A DNA stretch of 64,000 bases from Oscillospiraceae bacterium. GTDB taxonomy: Bacteria > Bacillota > Clostridia > WRLR01. The position numbers and the translations under genes were made by a program. Location of the stretch: positions 24,959 through 88,958 of the forward strand of contig WRLR01000002.1 of assembly GCA_009777515.1 (NCBI GenBank), read 5' to 3'. Below, piece after piece: positions 18,401-27,860 of this stretch. Position 1 is the first letter of the stretch, and every line of letters begins with the position of its first letter. The notes under the pieces were generated by a model that saw only the letters and a program-made list of their open reading frames with translations, was not told the DNA's origin and searched no databases.

Positions 18401-21305
18401 CATAACGCTGAACGTTATTTCCGGCGCCGAATACCGGCTCGGCGCGGCAGGGGGAGGGGGAGGCGAAGAAGGCGGCGCCTGGCAGGCCTCGTCTTTATTC
18501 GAGGGGCTTACCCCGAATACGGCTTATACATTTTACGCGCGCCTCACAGAGACTTCCACGCACGCGGCGTCGCCGCCCAGCCCCGCAGGAGGGCCTTTCA
18601 TGACCGACAAAGCCGAGTTGGGCGGCGTCGTGACGATCATCGGGGAAGCGGAATACGGCGAAACACTATCCGCCGATACTTCCGGGTTAACCATATTTCC
18701 GGAGGGCGCCGACATGGGCGTTCTGTCATATAGGTGGATGCGCAATGACGTTAACATCAGCGGGGCGAACGCATCGGAATATGTCCTCGCGGCTGCCGAC
18801 ATAGGGCGTACAATTTCCGTTGCTGTGACTGCGTCCAATTGCGATGGGAGCGTGATTTCCGCAGCGACCGACATGGTCACAGGAACGGCGCCGACTCCTG
18901 ATCCGACACCTACGCCAACAGCAACACCGGAACCGACGCCGGAACCTACTCCGACGCCAACGCCAACAGCGACGCCAGAACCCACGCCCACTCCGATAGT
19001 AACGCCTGAACCTACGCCTGAACCTACACCTACTCCGATAGTAACGCCTGAACCTACGCCTGAACCTACACCTACTCCGACGCCAACACCGACACCGGTA
19101 CCAACACCCACGCCGACACCGATTGTGACGCCGGAACCAACTCCGACGCCCACACCGACACCTATACCTACTCCGATACCTACGCCGGTGCCTACACCAA
19201 CACCTACGCCGATGCCGACACCCACGCCAACATCGATTGTGACACCAGAACCTACTCCGACGCCTACACCAAGTCCTACACCAACGCCATCACCGACACC
19301 AACTCCAGTGCCTACACCAACGCCCACACCGATAGTGACGCCGGAACCTACACCAACGCCAACGCCGGTTCCTACACCCACACCCACACCGATTGTGACG
19401 CCGGAACCAACTCCGACGCCTACACCAACACCTATACCTACTCCAACACCTACGCCGGTACCCACACCAACACCGACTCCGGTTCCTACACCCACGCCCA
19501 CACCAAGTCCTACACCGACGCCAACACCGATTGTGACGCCGGAACCGACTCCGACACCTACGCCTACACCAACACCATCACCGACGCCTACGCCGGTACC
19601 AACATCCACGCCGACACCAACTCCAACACCTACGCCGGTGCCCACACCAACACCTACACTCACACCAACGCCAACGCCGGTACCAACACCCACGCCGACA
19701 CCTGCGCCAACACCGACTCCGGTTCCTACACCCACGCCCACACCAATTGTGACGCCAGAACCAACTCCGACGCCTACACCGACACCGACACCTATACCTA
19801 CTCCGACACCTACACCGGTACCCACACCAACACCGACTCCGGTTCCTACACCCACGCCCACACCGATTGTGACACCGGAACCAACTCCGACGCCCACACC
19901 GACACCTATACCTACTCCGACACCTACGCCTACTCCTACGCCGGCACCAACACCCACGCCGACGTCTACGCCTGTACCAACACCAACGCCTACACCAACG
20001 CCTACACCGACTCCGGTTCCTACGCCCACGCCCACACCGATTGTGACGCCGGAACCAACTCCGACACCTACACCTATACCTACTCCGACACCTACACCGA
20101 CTCCTACGCCGGCACCAACACCCACGCCGACGCCTACTCCTGTACCAACACCAACGCCTACACCGACGCCTACGCCGGTACCAACACCTACACCGACTCC
20201 GGTGCCAACACCCACGCCAACGCCGATTGTGACGCCGGAACCGACTCCGACGCCTACACCAATACCATCAGCGACGCCAACACCGGCGCCAACGCCAGTA
20301 CCATCTCCTGATCCTACACCAGTACCGACACCTATTCCGACGCCAGATCCGACGCCGGATCCGATAACTACGCCCACACCCGAGCCAACGCCGGCGGAAA
20401 CACCGTCACCGTCGCCATCACCATCTCCATCGCAATCTCCGTCACCATCGCCAGATACAACGACTTCGCCATCACCACTACCGTCGCTGTTGCCATCATC
20501 CTCGCCGCCGCCTCCCGAGCAGCGAATCACCGTAGGCACATCAACAGGACTAGGCGGCGCCGCTGTGATAACGCCATTGCCGTCATTGCCACCACAGTTA
20601 GCGCCAACGGCAACCCCGGCAGACCCATCTGGATCGCAGGAGGATCAGGAGGACATGGATATAGACGATGAAACGGCTCCGCTGGGCGCCGCCGACGTAA
20701 CGCCCTCCCCAGCCCCCGACGTCAGCTTCATTGGCCTATTCGAAGACGTGAATGAAGGCGCTTGGTACTACGACGACGTTATGTATGTCGCCAACCGCGG
20801 GTGGATGACAGGCGTTAGCACAACGCCGATGTGGTTTAGCCCGGACGGCCATTTAACGCGAGCAATGATTGTGACAACGCTTTATCGCATTGAAAACAGC
20901 CCGGACGTAACAGGAATACAAAACATATTTACAGACGTCGCAGAAAGCATGTGGTACGCGGATGCGTTGAAATGGGCGTCCGCTAATGGAATCGTACTGG
21001 GGTACGGCAACGGCCTGTTCGGGCCGGAAGACCCAATCACATTTGAACAGCTTGCCACAATTTTGGTGCGTTACGCCGAGAATATTAACGTAACTCCGCC
21101 GGATTTGCACGAATATACAGGATTTGACGACGACGCGGACATTGCGAATTACGCCAAAAACGCCGTCGAGCAATTATATAAAGCGAGAATAATTGAAGGT
21201 AAACTTGGCAACGTTTTAAATCCCAAGGAAAACGCGACTAGGGCGGAAGTCGCCGTGTTGCTGCGAAGATTTATGGAAATGGTGGAACGCGCGACTTCAT
21301 TTTAG
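15471..21305 (+). CDS. BspA-type leucine-rich-repeat surface protein with Thr-Pro stalk and SLH anchor
   Basis: 1944 residues. The signal peptide ([20 protein letters not shown], cleavage near AYA) follows ATG 15471, which has AGGGGGG just upstream. Order of parts: about 14 BspA/LRR_5 repeats (15750-16740; units such as [19 protein letters not shown]); a cohesin-like beta domain ([20 protein letters not shown]); a first Ig-like module (GGVVTITG...[11 protein letters not shown]); a YDG-type module ([12 protein letters not shown]); a second Ig-like module ([13 protein letters not shown]); a Thr-Pro tract of about 500 residues; then two clear SLH domains and one weaker one at the C-terminus. The protein should sit on the S-layer with the repeats held away from the cell by the stalk. 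BspA-like repeats bind host or matrix proteins in oral and gut bacteria; the ligand here is unknown. The gene is flanked by a MITE-like element and a gene remnant. Confidence 0.85.
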   Translation: MIVNNHKIEKAIKSLLAWTLSIAIMLGLLGGAGVAPAYADVGEVFTYMDVDYRILSESGSTGTVQVGNNARSISMDITSVTIPQTVTYAGKNYTVTAIGNTAFYYCSNLENIEIPDSVTSIGSYAFTGCTNLKNIVIPEGITSISYYTFSGCRSLTSVVLPQSVTSIGGVAFNGCSALTDITIPSGVTYIGESAFLDCLVLKNLEIPNTVTFIGDAAFGNCRAMTDIILQSGNNYYTSVGGVLYNIDITKIINYPAGRAGTSYVIPSSVTSIGSSAFNGSRNLEAIEIPDSVTTIGVSAFQSCASLQSIKIPYGFEFINDNMFSSCASLTSVDIPETVKVINRFAFSSCNSLTSFDIPSGVETIGNAAFYYCNGFTSMYIPKNVTTIETYAFCGCRSLTEVVFESATPPIVRSNAFSELRAGTKAIVPYGSTEYGAEGSIWNMLVVEYGEADPYTVHASSAVGAAGGEVDLTVALVNNQGIKSMGLSLGYDSSALKLESMSSVWDGMSYVPPVDPAANPFNVQWTSGAGLGNSDSGEILNLKFSILPGTADGSYPITLSYDPAATFDENNAPITPTLINGSVYAGDPEGPVLGGVVTITGITRYGNSLVANTAALTATLNVEPVNLTFVWRRDGEIIPGATASIYAIQPADIGKSITATAMAANCSGSVTSGATEPITLGVIGALPNFSALVSFMDTETQEVELSDLITVYRHDNDIPTYALNGEVTGNGAYAISDLSFTADGLAVKVTEGIEGQTVTIPLRISGFAYYEDTTINVVLTLTEKIMAKVAVTTPGNIVYGSVLEDPVASVNGDIGPHDFVFQYVGTLAGGGSTAYNSGDKPVDPGTYYAMASLESETHAGSRASGSFTISRKELAWDTNGMVASKPYDGNTNATVATQPALSGLIEGDTVNVTVGTVAYTDAAEGTNTVTVAGYGINGAHIWKYYAPTVQPEFTVGGITKPLLPAPAAPTMASKTMTSITLNVISGAEYRLGAAGGGGGEEGGAWQASSLFEGLTPNTAYTFYARLTETSTHAASPPSPAGGPFMTDKAELGGVVTIIGEAEYGETLSADTSGLTIFPEGADMGVLSYRWMRNDVNISGANASEYVLAAADIGRTISVAVTASNCDGSVISAATDMVTGTAPTPDPTPTPTATPEPTPEPTPTPTPTATPEPTPTPIVTPEPTPEPTPTPIVTPEPTPEPTPTPTPTPTPVPTPTPTPIVTPEPTPTPTPTPIPTPIPTPVPTPTPTPMPTPTPTSIVTPEPTPTPTPSPTPTPSPTPTPVPTPTPTPIVTPEPTPTPTPVPTPTPTPIVTPEPTPTPTPTPIPTPTPTPVPTPTPTPVPTPTPTPSPTPTPTPIVTPEPTPTPTPTPTPSPTPTPVPTSTPTPTPTPTPVPTPTPTLTPTPTPVPTPTPTPAPTPTPVPTPTPTPIVTPEPTPTPTPTPTPIPTPTPTPVPTPTPTPVPTPTPTPIVTPEPTPTPTPTPIPTPTPTPTPTPAPTPTPTSTPVPTPTPTPTPTPTPVPTPTPTPIVTPEPTPTPTPIPTPTPTPTPTPAPTPTPTPTPVPTPTPTPTPTPVPTPTPTPVPTPTPTPIVTPEPTPTPTPIPSATPTPAPTPVPSPDPTPVPTPIPTPDPTPDPITTPTPEPTPAETPSPSPSPSPSQSPSPSPDTTTSPSPLPSLLPSSSPPPPEQRITVGTSTGLGGAAVITPLPSLPPQLAPTATPADPSGSQEDQEDMDIDDETAPLGAADVTPSPAPDVSFIGLFEDVNEGAWYYDDVMYVANRGWMTGVSTTPMWFSPDGHLTRAMIVTTLYRIENSPDVTGIQNIFTDVAESMWYADALKWASANGIVLGYGNGLFGPEDPITFEQLATILVRYAENINVTPPDLHEYTGFDDDADIANYAKNAVEQLYKARIIEGKLGNVLNPKENATRAEVAVLLRRFMEMVERATSF
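18893..20410 (+). repeat. Thr-Pro codon tract within the BspA-type protein
   Basis: About 1.5 kb built from ACX-CCX codons (PTPTPTP) with interspersed IVTPEP, PTPVP and PIPTP words. Longer DNA blocks of about 60-130 bases recur nearly exactly, as in the parts around [10 protein letters not shown], which indicates duplication by recombination. The purely periodic composition leaves the opposite strand open for about 670 codons (Gly-Val repeats); that is a composition shadow. Confidence 0.9.
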
Positions 21306-21458
21306 AACATAATGAGTGGACTTTGTTTTACCTACTTTATTTATAATGCCATCTTTTGCCATTTCCAGTAGGATTACACGAATACGCCCCTCGCTCAAAT
21401 TCATAATTTGAGTGAGTTCGGCGACTGTTGCCTTACTGTGGCTGGCAAGATAGTTTGT
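21297..21458 (-). pseudogene. Winged-helix C-terminal remnant of a lost gene
   Basis: The minus strand reads NYLASHSKATVAELTQIMNL, then SEGRIRVILLEMAKDGIINK and [12 protein letters not shown] before a TGA at 21299-21297. This is the C-terminal winged-helix typical of AlbA/divergent-AAA (RecG-like) regulators and related proteins. A TAA lies two codons before this segment (21461-21459 region) and no start or upstream domain exists, so only about 53 codons of the original gene remain. Its end overlaps the last bases of the BspA-type gene. It suggests deletion or insertion scarring at this junction. Confidence 0.55.
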
Positions 21459-21597
21459 TTATATAGGTTTCACCTCACAGACTTCACCTCGCTTCTATAA
21501 TCTAAACATAATATGTAGTTTTTCACCGCCCACTATGATATTGTAGCGATAAAATTAAATCTATCATGCATGGCTATGCATGGCGGGAGGTAATATC

Positions 21598-22302
21598 ATG
21601 TTTGACAACAAGGAGAACCTGGAGATTATTGAGAAGTTCAAAAGGCTGAGGGTGACCGACGTCCGAGACGGCATGGACTGGATGGGCTACCACCACTACG
21701 GGTCGGTGCACCACTCATTCCGCCCGCTGTTCAGGCCCAGGGCTAGCACCGTCGGCATCGCGCGGACGGCGCGCTATGTGCCTTACGAGGGCCCGGTGCC
21801 GGGGCTTCCGCCCGAGGAGTACACCGAGTGGGTGAAAATGTACTACAGTAAAATTTGCTACGATCCGTGGGGCGCGGACATAGAGCCCGGGGACTTTATG
21901 TGCATCGACCTGTGCGGCGTCGACGTCGGGCTCATCGGCTCGAACAACTCGCTCGGCCACACGAAGAAGGGCAACCAGGGGTACTTAATCAACGGCGGGG
22001 GCATACGCGACACAGACGAGGTCGTCATACAGGGTACGAACGTGTGGACCAGGTTTATATCGCACGGAATGGATCAAGCCAGGATACGCTACATCGACAA
22101 GGACTGCCCCATCGGCATCGGCGGGGTCGCCATCTATCCCGGCGACGTGGTCGTCGCCGACGGCGATGGCGTGATCATCGTACCGCGCAAGGTTTCGGCG
22201 GACGTAGCTAAGTACGCGTGGCAGGAAGCCAGCGCCGACAAAAAAGGCCGCAAGAAGCACTACACCGATCTGGGCATGGCGCTGGACGAAACGGTAGACT
22301 GA
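21598..22302 (+). CDS. RraA-like protein (4-hydroxy-4-methyl-2-oxoglutarate aldolase / dimethylmenaquinone methyltransferase-like family)
   Basis: 234 residues. ATG 21598 is chosen because GGGAGG lies eight bases upstream; an in-frame ATG at 21580 would include the site in the coding part. The family signature is visible: TDVRDGMDWMGYHH at the N-terminus, GNQGYLINGGGIRDTDEV mid-protein and GGVAIYPGDVVVADGDGVII near the C-terminus. Some members are class II aldolases cleaving HMG or oxaloacetate, and RraA itself inhibits RNase E. Clostridial versions are mostly uncharacterised. The aldolase-type metal site (GG-x-x-R-D, then the GD-x-x-ADGDG strand) looks intact, so an aldolase or lyase role is more likely than RNase control. 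No partner gene is adjacent; the next gene is convergent. Confidence 0.8.
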   Translation: MFDNKENLEIIEKFKRLRVTDVRDGMDWMGYHHYGSVHHSFRPLFRPRASTVGIARTARYVPYEGPVPGLPPEEYTEWVKMYYSKICYDPWGADIEPGDFMCIDLCGVDVGLIGSNNSLGHTKKGNQGYLINGGGIRDTDEVVIQGTNVWTRFISHGMDQARIRYIDKDCPIGIGGVAIYPGDVVVADGDGVIIVPRKVSADVAKYAWQEASADKKGRKKHYTDLGMALDETVD

Positions 22303-22356
22303 CGACGGAAAATCATTGGAAGAAAAAAGGGCGATAGAGGGAAGACATAGGGATTA

Positions 22357-22406
22357 GGGGACGTTTTTCTTGTGCTGTGATTCCAAGCACAAAAGAACCG
22401 TTCCCC
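22357..22406. repeat. 50-bp imperfect inverted repeat (REP-like)
   Basis: GGGGACGTTTTTCTTGTGC at 22357-22375 pairs with GCACAAAAGAACCGTTCCCC at 22387-22406 around an 11-base loop. Both arms begin or end in a GGGGACG/CGTTCCCC clamp, as in REP-type palindromes of clostridia that are mobilised by REP-associated transposases. No transposase gene is nearby. Confidence 0.55.
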
Positions 22407-22435
22407 TTTGTTTGTGTAAGGGCGACTTCAGGTTG

Positions 22436-22530
22436 CAACTTCATATGGCGGCTTCAGGTTGCGGTTTCAGGCGGCTCCTTCAGGCGGCTCCTTCAGACGG
22501 CTCCTTCAGACGGCTTCAGGTGGCTGCCTT
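22436..22530. repeat. Degenerate 15-bp tandem repeat
   Basis: About seven units resembling GGCGGCTCCTTCAGG (with GGCTTCAGGTTGC variants) lie between the REP-like palindrome and the 3' end of the downstream minus-strand gene. No gene is supported here. Confidence 0.6.
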
Positions 22531-22542
22531 AGGCGATTGCCC

Positions 22543-23625
22543 CTACGAGAAGTCGCCCCGGTGGCGGCGCACGGCGTTGACCATTTCTACGTAGTTGTCC
22601 ACCGGCACGTAATCCGGTATGGAATTACCGGAACCGAACGCGAAGCCGCGCGCGTTTTGGCACTGTGCGAGCACTTCCGCCACGTATTCGCGGATTTCCG
22701 GCTTTGACAGGCGGCACACGGCGTCCGTGTCTATGCCGCCGAAGTTGCCGATGCGGTCGCCGTATTGCTCTACCCAATAAGGGAACGGGGCAATCTGGTC
22801 CTCGTTGCTGTGCTTTGCGTCGATGCGCGCCGTGTCGATCATGTCTGGCATTACATCGAAGATGCAGCCGCAGGAATGGTACAGGAACGGCTTGCCGTAC
22901 TCGTGGACGCAGGCAATGATTTTCGCGTACTCCGGCACAATATAGCGGCGAATGTCCGACGCCGACAGCAGAGTGTTGCTCTTGTACCCCAGATCGTCGC
23001 CAAAGCGCAGCACGCAGTAGATGTCCCCATAAGCTTCCATAAACCGCCGCCAGATTGCGAGCGACGTATCGCCGATCTTGCGGAACAGCTCGGCGTACAG
23101 TTCCGGATCGTCAGCCGATATGTACGCCAGGTTCATATAGCCGGTAATGTCCTGGGCGCATTCGAAAATACCGTTGCCCACGCCGCCGACAGCTTTCATG
23201 CCCGCAGGCAGCGCCTCGCGCAACGCAGAAAAGTTTTCGCCAAATTTTTCGAAGTATGCCTCGGGGATCCCCTCCCACGGATATTTTTTAAAGTCCTCGT
23301 AAGTGTGGATCACCGACTCGCCGTGGCCGCCCAACAACCCGCTGTATGGCATGGCCGGGCCAATACAGCATTCATACGAGACCGTGTCGTAGCCCATAAT
23401 GCGGTGGAACTCACAGTAGTTTTTGAAAAACTCTACTTTATCGCCGTAGCCGCCGGAGGCCAGCGAGCCAAACTCCCTGCCCAGCACTTTCTCCATTGCC
23501 TGCACGCAGATCGAGTGTTCGTACAATGGCAGCCTCGCGGGCGTTTTGTTGTGCGCCGCGTCCGCTACATGGGAATAGTCCGGCTCAAATACGCCGCCAG
23601 CATTCGTAATAATATTTGCACTCAT
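22543..23625 (-). CDS. URO-D superfamily protein with HxCG motif, probable corrinoid-dependent methyltransferase
   Basis: 360 residues of the uroporphyrinogen decarboxylase-like superfamily. Unlike the homologue at 8628-9743, this one has LYHSCGCIFDVMPDMIDTA, matching the zinc-binding His-x-Cys-Gly motif of MtaA/MtbA-type methylcobalamin methyltransferases. Near the C-terminus AGFAFGSGNSIPDYVP type sequence (here ARGFAFGSGNSIPDYVPVDN) is also typical. The substrate could be a methylated aromatic or amine, but no corrinoid protein or activator gene is adjacent, so the pathway cannot be completed from this window. ATG 23625 has a GAGAG site somewhat far upstream. The gene is transcribed divergently from the large P-loop protein at 23820. 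Confidence 0.78.
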   Translation of the reverse strand: MSANIITNAGGVFEPDYSHVADAAHNKTPARLPLYEHSICVQAMEKVLGREFGSLASGGYGDKVEFFKNYCEFHRIMGYDTVSYECCIGPAMPYSGLLGGHGESVIHTYEDFKKYPWEGIPEAYFEKFGENFSALREALPAGMKAVGGVGNGIFECAQDITGYMNLAYISADDPELYAELFRKIGDTSLAIWRRFMEAYGDIYCVLRFGDDLGYKSNTLLSASDIRRYIVPEYAKIIACVHEYGKPFLYHSCGCIFDVMPDMIDTARIDAKHSNEDQIAPFPYWVEQYGDRIGNFGGIDTDAVCRLSKPEIREYVAEVLAQCQNARGFAFGSGNSIPDYVPVDNYVEMVNAVRRHRGDFS

Positions 23626-23819
23626 AATCTCATATACTCTCTTTATAAATTTTTATGCGCGCGTGCGCACATGCGTAAGTTACACAACCAATGAACATAT
23701 GCACATAGCTACGATAGCCGATATGAATAGCAACATACGCATAAAAGACTATCATTTTATCGGTAAAAATGGTAGTATGTAAAATATAGGAAAATTTTCA
23801 ATCCGGGGTATCGTTTTGC

Positions 23820-26800
23820 ATGTCTGACATCGAACCGGCTGACGGGTTCGCCGCTGCAGCGTCAAGCGCCGGCCTATTTAACAGGGACATAGACGAGGCA
23901 GCCATATCAGAGGCCATGTTTTTGGCATACTCCCCTTTTTTTTCCGGCGTGCGCAATAAAAAGAAATGCCAAAAAGCTATAATTAAGGCGGCTAAGTCTA
24001 TTGCCGGCGACGTTAACTGGAACAAGTTGAAAAAAAACAGCGTCGCTTTGTCGCGCGACGGCATTTTGATGGATTTTTTCGGCGGGGCCAACGGCGCGTC
24101 CGTGCCGCTGCTGATCGATGCAGCAATGAACCCACGGCCCGCGTTCCAAAAGGAGAGCAGGGATCTGTGTTTCGCGCAATGGGTCGAGGCATGCGGCTTG
24201 CTCGAATCCATCGAAGGCGCAGACGATGCATTGCGGTATTCTTTTCGTATTATCTATAGGCACTTGGAAGGCATCAAAGGTTTTTTCAACTCTGCAGATC
24301 AGCAAATAGTCCATCGGGCTGCAGAGCAGCGGGCCATTGCGCTATATGCGCTAATTGACAGAGTAGCGCCCGAAAAAGGCTCATTCCTTGAATACGTGCG
24401 CGCTTTATCCCAAAAAGTCGACCAGGCGGATGGAGCGGGGCTATTTCAATATTCCAGCGTCAAGCTGCCCCTCGTGGGGCGCGGCGTGGAAATGCTGGAG
24501 CTGAAAAGATTCTGTTTCTCCGACAAGCAATTGTCGTGGTGGTCAGTGTCGGGGCGGGGCGGGGCAGGTAAAAGCAGGCTTGCGTCCGAACTGTGCCGCA
24601 GCATAATGGCGGATCGCGGCGCCTGGTATTGTGTTTTTTTACCATATGATTTTTTTGCCATCGCGAAAATTTTTAATAACAACTGGCAGTTGGATCGGAA
24701 TCTTCTCGCCGTCGTCGACTCGCCCGGGTTCTATAGCGGCAAAGTCGGCGAATGGTTAAAACAACTCATTGAATCGGATAGCGTAAACAGGAAAATACGG
24801 CTGCTGATACTGGAACGCGAAGCGGCATCCGGCGGCGCCACCTCGGAAGACAGTCCGCCAAGTGGGAGGTTGCCCGATGGGCCGCCCATCGGGTCGCCTA
24901 ACAAGCCGTCAAACGGGTCGCAAGGCAGGCTGTCCAGCGGAATGTATCATGAGCCGTCTAACAAGCCGCTTAGCGTGCCACCTAGCGTGCCGCTTAGCGT
25001 GCCACCTAGCGTGCCACCTAGCGTGCCGCCCAGCGGGCTTCGGTTCGGGCTTCCTATTTGGATGCGCAAATTGGTAGAGGCGATTGATATAAATGTCCTC
25101 GCCGCCCTCTGCCACACAAGAGATTTTACGCCTTTAACGCTGTACGCCCCGGATTATTCAGACTGCCTGAACACCATTGAAATGGTGGGGCGCGACAGCC
25201 CAGCCATCAAGACTACCGGCCCCTGGATAGCCGACATGTGGATGAAGTGCGATCCGGATTTTACCCATCCGTTGATTTTATCGATGATAATTTTTGCAAT
25301 GGCGCATCATATTGATATCGCTTCGTGTAGGAGCCTCCCGCAGTTATTGGAAGCGTTATATGCTTATGAGTTGAATCTTATATTGACGAAAAACGGCAAT
25401 GATACCGCAGTAACCGCAAATGACGCCGGTGTCACTGATAACGCTGATGGCGCCGATGGCGCCGATGGTGTTGATAGCGTTGATGCCGCCACATCCGCCG
25501 CTACCACTGCCATTGCCACTACCAACACCGCTGCCGCTGCCGCTGCCACCGCCACCAACACCGACTCCGACTCCGCCTCTGCCGAAGCCTCTGCCACCGC
25601 CGCCACCGCCGCCAACGCAGCCAACGCAGCCAACGCCGTGCGTTCGCTCGCATTCGACGTCATAACGTCGGGGGCAGCTTCGGCCACTGCAGACGAGCAT
25701 GACTTGTTCGGCGCATACTTCGTCATGAAAGCATTAAAAACATATAACGGCAAAGGTTCCGGCGGCATATCCGCGATAGGAAAAGCGTGGGCCAGCCATG
25801 CGCCCGCAACGGCCAATTTCCTATATCGCATGATCGACGATTATTACCGTGAATTCGCATTATTTGATTTAATAGCCGATACTAATATATTATATGAAAT
25901 ACCGGCGTCGGCGAAGCCAGGCAAAAATGCCGATGTAAACGCAGTCGCCGACGGAAACGCGGAAGCCAGCGCCGACATCAACGAAAGTTCCGACGCCAGC
26001 GCCGACATCAGCGAAAGTGCCGACGCCAGAGCCAACGCCAGTGCCGATTCCGGCGTAAACGCCGAAGCCGGCGCGCTGTATAGCGAGCTGATGGTGTATC
26101 TATCCACGCTCCAAGACGAAGCGGGGATTGACGCTACGGTAGAGCGCCTTGAAGAACTCCGCTCCGGGGGCTATTCGCAGGACAGAAAAATCACGCTCGG
26201 GCTGGCGCAGGTTTTGTTTAACCTCGCCGCCACGCGCAAAAGCGCCGCCGGCATAGCTGAAGCCGCTGCGCGGTTCGCGAAATTGCGGAACGAGGGTTTC
26301 TCGCATGACAACGAGATCACGCTTAGATTATATAAGACACTTTACAATCTATTGTTATATCAGGACTGGGCAGATAGAAAGGATACGGTGTTTTTAATGG
26401 ATGAGTTACGAAACCAAGGGTTCGAATATGACAGGGACATGGCGCTGATACTGGCGCAGTCATTGTTTATACTAACTGCGAAGCAAGACGAGGAAGGCAT
26501 CGCCAACACCGTGGAGCGCATGGAACGCCTGCGGAACCAAGGTTTTGAACAGGACAGGGACATAACGCTGGAACTAATCAAGGCGCTCTTGAACCTGACA
26601 ACCAAGCAAGACGGGGCGGGGCGCAAAGAAACGGTCTCGCGTATGGAGCTCTTGCGGGGTCAGGGCTTTGCGCGGGACAGGGACATAACGCTGGAATTGA
26701 TGAAAGCGATGCTGAACCTCACCATCAGGCAGGATGAAGCCGGGACGGAAGAAACGGTGCTGCGAATTGAAGAACTGCGCGCCCAGGGGTACGGGGGCGA

Positions 26801-27839
26801 CAAGGACATGGCGCTGGTGATGGCGCAGGCGCTGCTGAACCTGACCACAAAACAGGACGAAGCGGGTATCGTCAAAACCGTGGCGCGGATGGAAACGCTG
26901 CGCAACCAAGGGTTTGAGGGCGACAGGGACATAACGCTGGAGTTGTCCACGGCTTTGTTCAACCTGTCGACGCACCAGGACGAAACCGGCATCATAAAGA
27001 CCGTTACGCGGCTGGAGGAGCTGCGCGGCGCCGGTTTTAAAGAGGACAGGGACATCACGCTCAGATTGGCGCAAGCCTTTTTCAGTTTGACCACAAAACC
27101 TGGAGCCGCGCTGCGCAAGGGCGCGTCGGCCCGGATTGACTCGCTGCGCACCCAGGGCGGCTTCGAACGGGACAGGGATATAACGCTGGCGCTGGTCAAA
27201 TCGTTGTACAACCTCACTATCGAACAGGATTCCGAGGGGACGAGGGAGACTGTGACGCGGATTGAAGAGATTTGCAACCAAGGCTACGCGCAGGACAAGG
27301 AAATAAAACTGCTATTCGCAAAGTCGTTGTTCAACCTGACCACAAAACTGGACGAGACCGGGATAGAAGAAACCGTGACACGGCTCGAAACCTTGCGCAA
27401 CCTTGACTATGCTTCGGATAATGCCCCGGATAACACCCCTGATAATGCCCCGGATAATACCCCGGATAATACCCTGGATAATGCTCTTGATCAAGCTAAG
27501 ACACATGGTCCGGTTCAAAATGAGACTCAAAACCAAACTCAAGATCAATCTCTAAATCAGGCTCTATATCAGGCTCAAAATCAAGCTCTAGATCAGGCTC
27601 AAAATCAAGCTCTAAATCAGGTTCAAAGTCAGGCACAAGATCAAACTCAAGATCAGGTTGAGACTCCGGATCAGGGCCTGGTTCAGGCGCCTGAACAGGT
27701 TCCGGTCCACTCTTCGGATCAGGATCATGCTCAAGATCAAAATCTAGTCCAAAACAAAGCGCAAGATCAGACTAAGGCCCAAGAAAGAGGCCAGAAAAGG
27801 TTCGTAAAAAAAGGTCAGTCACAAGATCAGGCAACGTAA
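23820..27839 (+). CDS. Large STAND-like P-loop NTPase with 41-residue solenoid repeats
   Basis: 1339 residues, not matched to a named protein. Residues 1-230 form an unrecognised N-terminal region. The nucleotide-binding part starts with LVGRGVEMLELKRF and Walker A GRGGAGKS at residues 245-252; a Walker B-like strand LLAVVDSP and RLLILERE follow, as in STAND/NACHT ATPases. About 10 full copies and one partial copy of a 41-residue unit fill residues 766-1200 (consensus like TVERMERLRNQGFEQDRDIT then LELIKALLNLTTKQDEAG), resembling a TPR-type alpha-solenoid sensor. Three low-complexity segments interrupt it: Pro/Ser (24823-25060), Ala/Thr/Asn/Asp (25396-25632) and Ala/Ser/Asp (25910-26075). The tail after 1200 is rich in Gln, Asn and Asp. 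No transmembrane segment is seen. The N-terminus could be an effector or adaptor. Translation starts at ATG 23820 with only a weak GGGG site. Role in defence or signalling is inference. Confidence 0.75.
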   Translation: MSDIEPADGFAAAASSAGLFNRDIDEAAISEAMFLAYSPFFSGVRNKKKCQKAIIKAAKSIAGDVNWNKLKKNSVALSRDGILMDFFGGANGASVPLLIDAAMNPRPAFQKESRDLCFAQWVEACGLLESIEGADDALRYSFRIIYRHLEGIKGFFNSADQQIVHRAAEQRAIALYALIDRVAPEKGSFLEYVRALSQKVDQADGAGLFQYSSVKLPLVGRGVEMLELKRFCFSDKQLSWWSVSGRGGAGKSRLASELCRSIMADRGAWYCVFLPYDFFAIAKIFNNNWQLDRNLLAVVDSPGFYSGKVGEWLKQLIESDSVNRKIRLLILEREAASGGATSEDSPPSGRLPDGPPIGSPNKPSNGSQGRLSSGMYHEPSNKPLSVPPSVPLSVPPSVPPSVPPSGLRFGLPIWMRKLVEAIDINVLAALCHTRDFTPLTLYAPDYSDCLNTIEMVGRDSPAIKTTGPWIADMWMKCDPDFTHPLILSMIIFAMAHHIDIASCRSLPQLLEALYAYELNLILTKNGNDTAVTANDAGVTDNADGADGADGVDSVDAATSAATTAIATTNTAAAAAATATNTDSDSASAEASATAATAANAANAANAVRSLAFDVITSGAASATADEHDLFGAYFVMKALKTYNGKGSGGISAIGKAWASHAPATANFLYRMIDDYYREFALFDLIADTNILYEIPASAKPGKNADVNAVADGNAEASADINESSDASADISESADARANASADSGVNAEAGALYSELMVYLSTLQDEAGIDATVERLEELRSGGYSQDRKITLGLAQVLFNLAATRKSAAGIAEAAARFAKLRNEGFSHDNEITLRLYKTLYNLLLYQDWADRKDTVFLMDELRNQGFEYDRDMALILAQSLFILTAKQDEEGIANTVERMERLRNQGFEQDRDITLELIKALLNLTTKQDGAGRKETVSRMELLRGQGFARDRDITLELMKAMLNLTIRQDEAGTEETVLRIEELRAQGYGGDKDMALVMAQALLNLTTKQDEAGIVKTVARMETLRNQGFEGDRDITLELSTALFNLSTHQDETGIIKTVTRLEELRGAGFKEDRDITLRLAQAFFSLTTKPGAALRKGASARIDSLRTQGGFERDRDITLALVKSLYNLTIEQDSEGTRETVTRIEEICNQGYAQDKEIKLLFAKSLFNLTTKLDETGIEETVTRLETLRNLDYASDNAPDNTPDNAPDNTPDNTLDNALDQAKTHGPVQNETQNQTQDQSLNQALYQAQNQALDQAQNQALNQVQSQAQDQTQDQVETPDQGLVQAPEQVPVHSSDQDHAQDQNLVQNKAQDQTKAQERGQKRFVKKGQSQDQAT
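26115..27420 (+). repeat. 41-residue (123-bp) coding repeats in the STAND-like protein
   Basis: Ten full units plus one partial. Strongly conserved positions are the RLEELRNQGF helix turn, DRDITLEL and ALxNLTTKQD. Central units are closer to one another than to the first two and the ninth, as expected if the array grew by internal duplication. Confidence 0.85.
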
Positions 27840-27860
27840 TTATCGAAAGCGACCATAGCA

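Noticed and set aside
18533..20539. Long minus-strand reading frame of about 668 codons (Gly-Val repeats)
   Set aside because: It is the complement of the Thr-Pro codon tract; no start signal or non-repetitive domain, and the plus strand has the signal peptide, LRR and SLH domains.
22357..22406. Rho-independent terminator of the RraA-like gene
   Set aside because: The arms are long, imperfect and REP-like, and the sequence after them is not a clean T-run.
26115..27420. Sel1 or pentapeptide repeats in the P-loop protein
   Set aside because: The period is 41 residues with a helix-turn-helix pattern and lacks the Sel1 Gly/Ala spacing and the five-residue periodicity.
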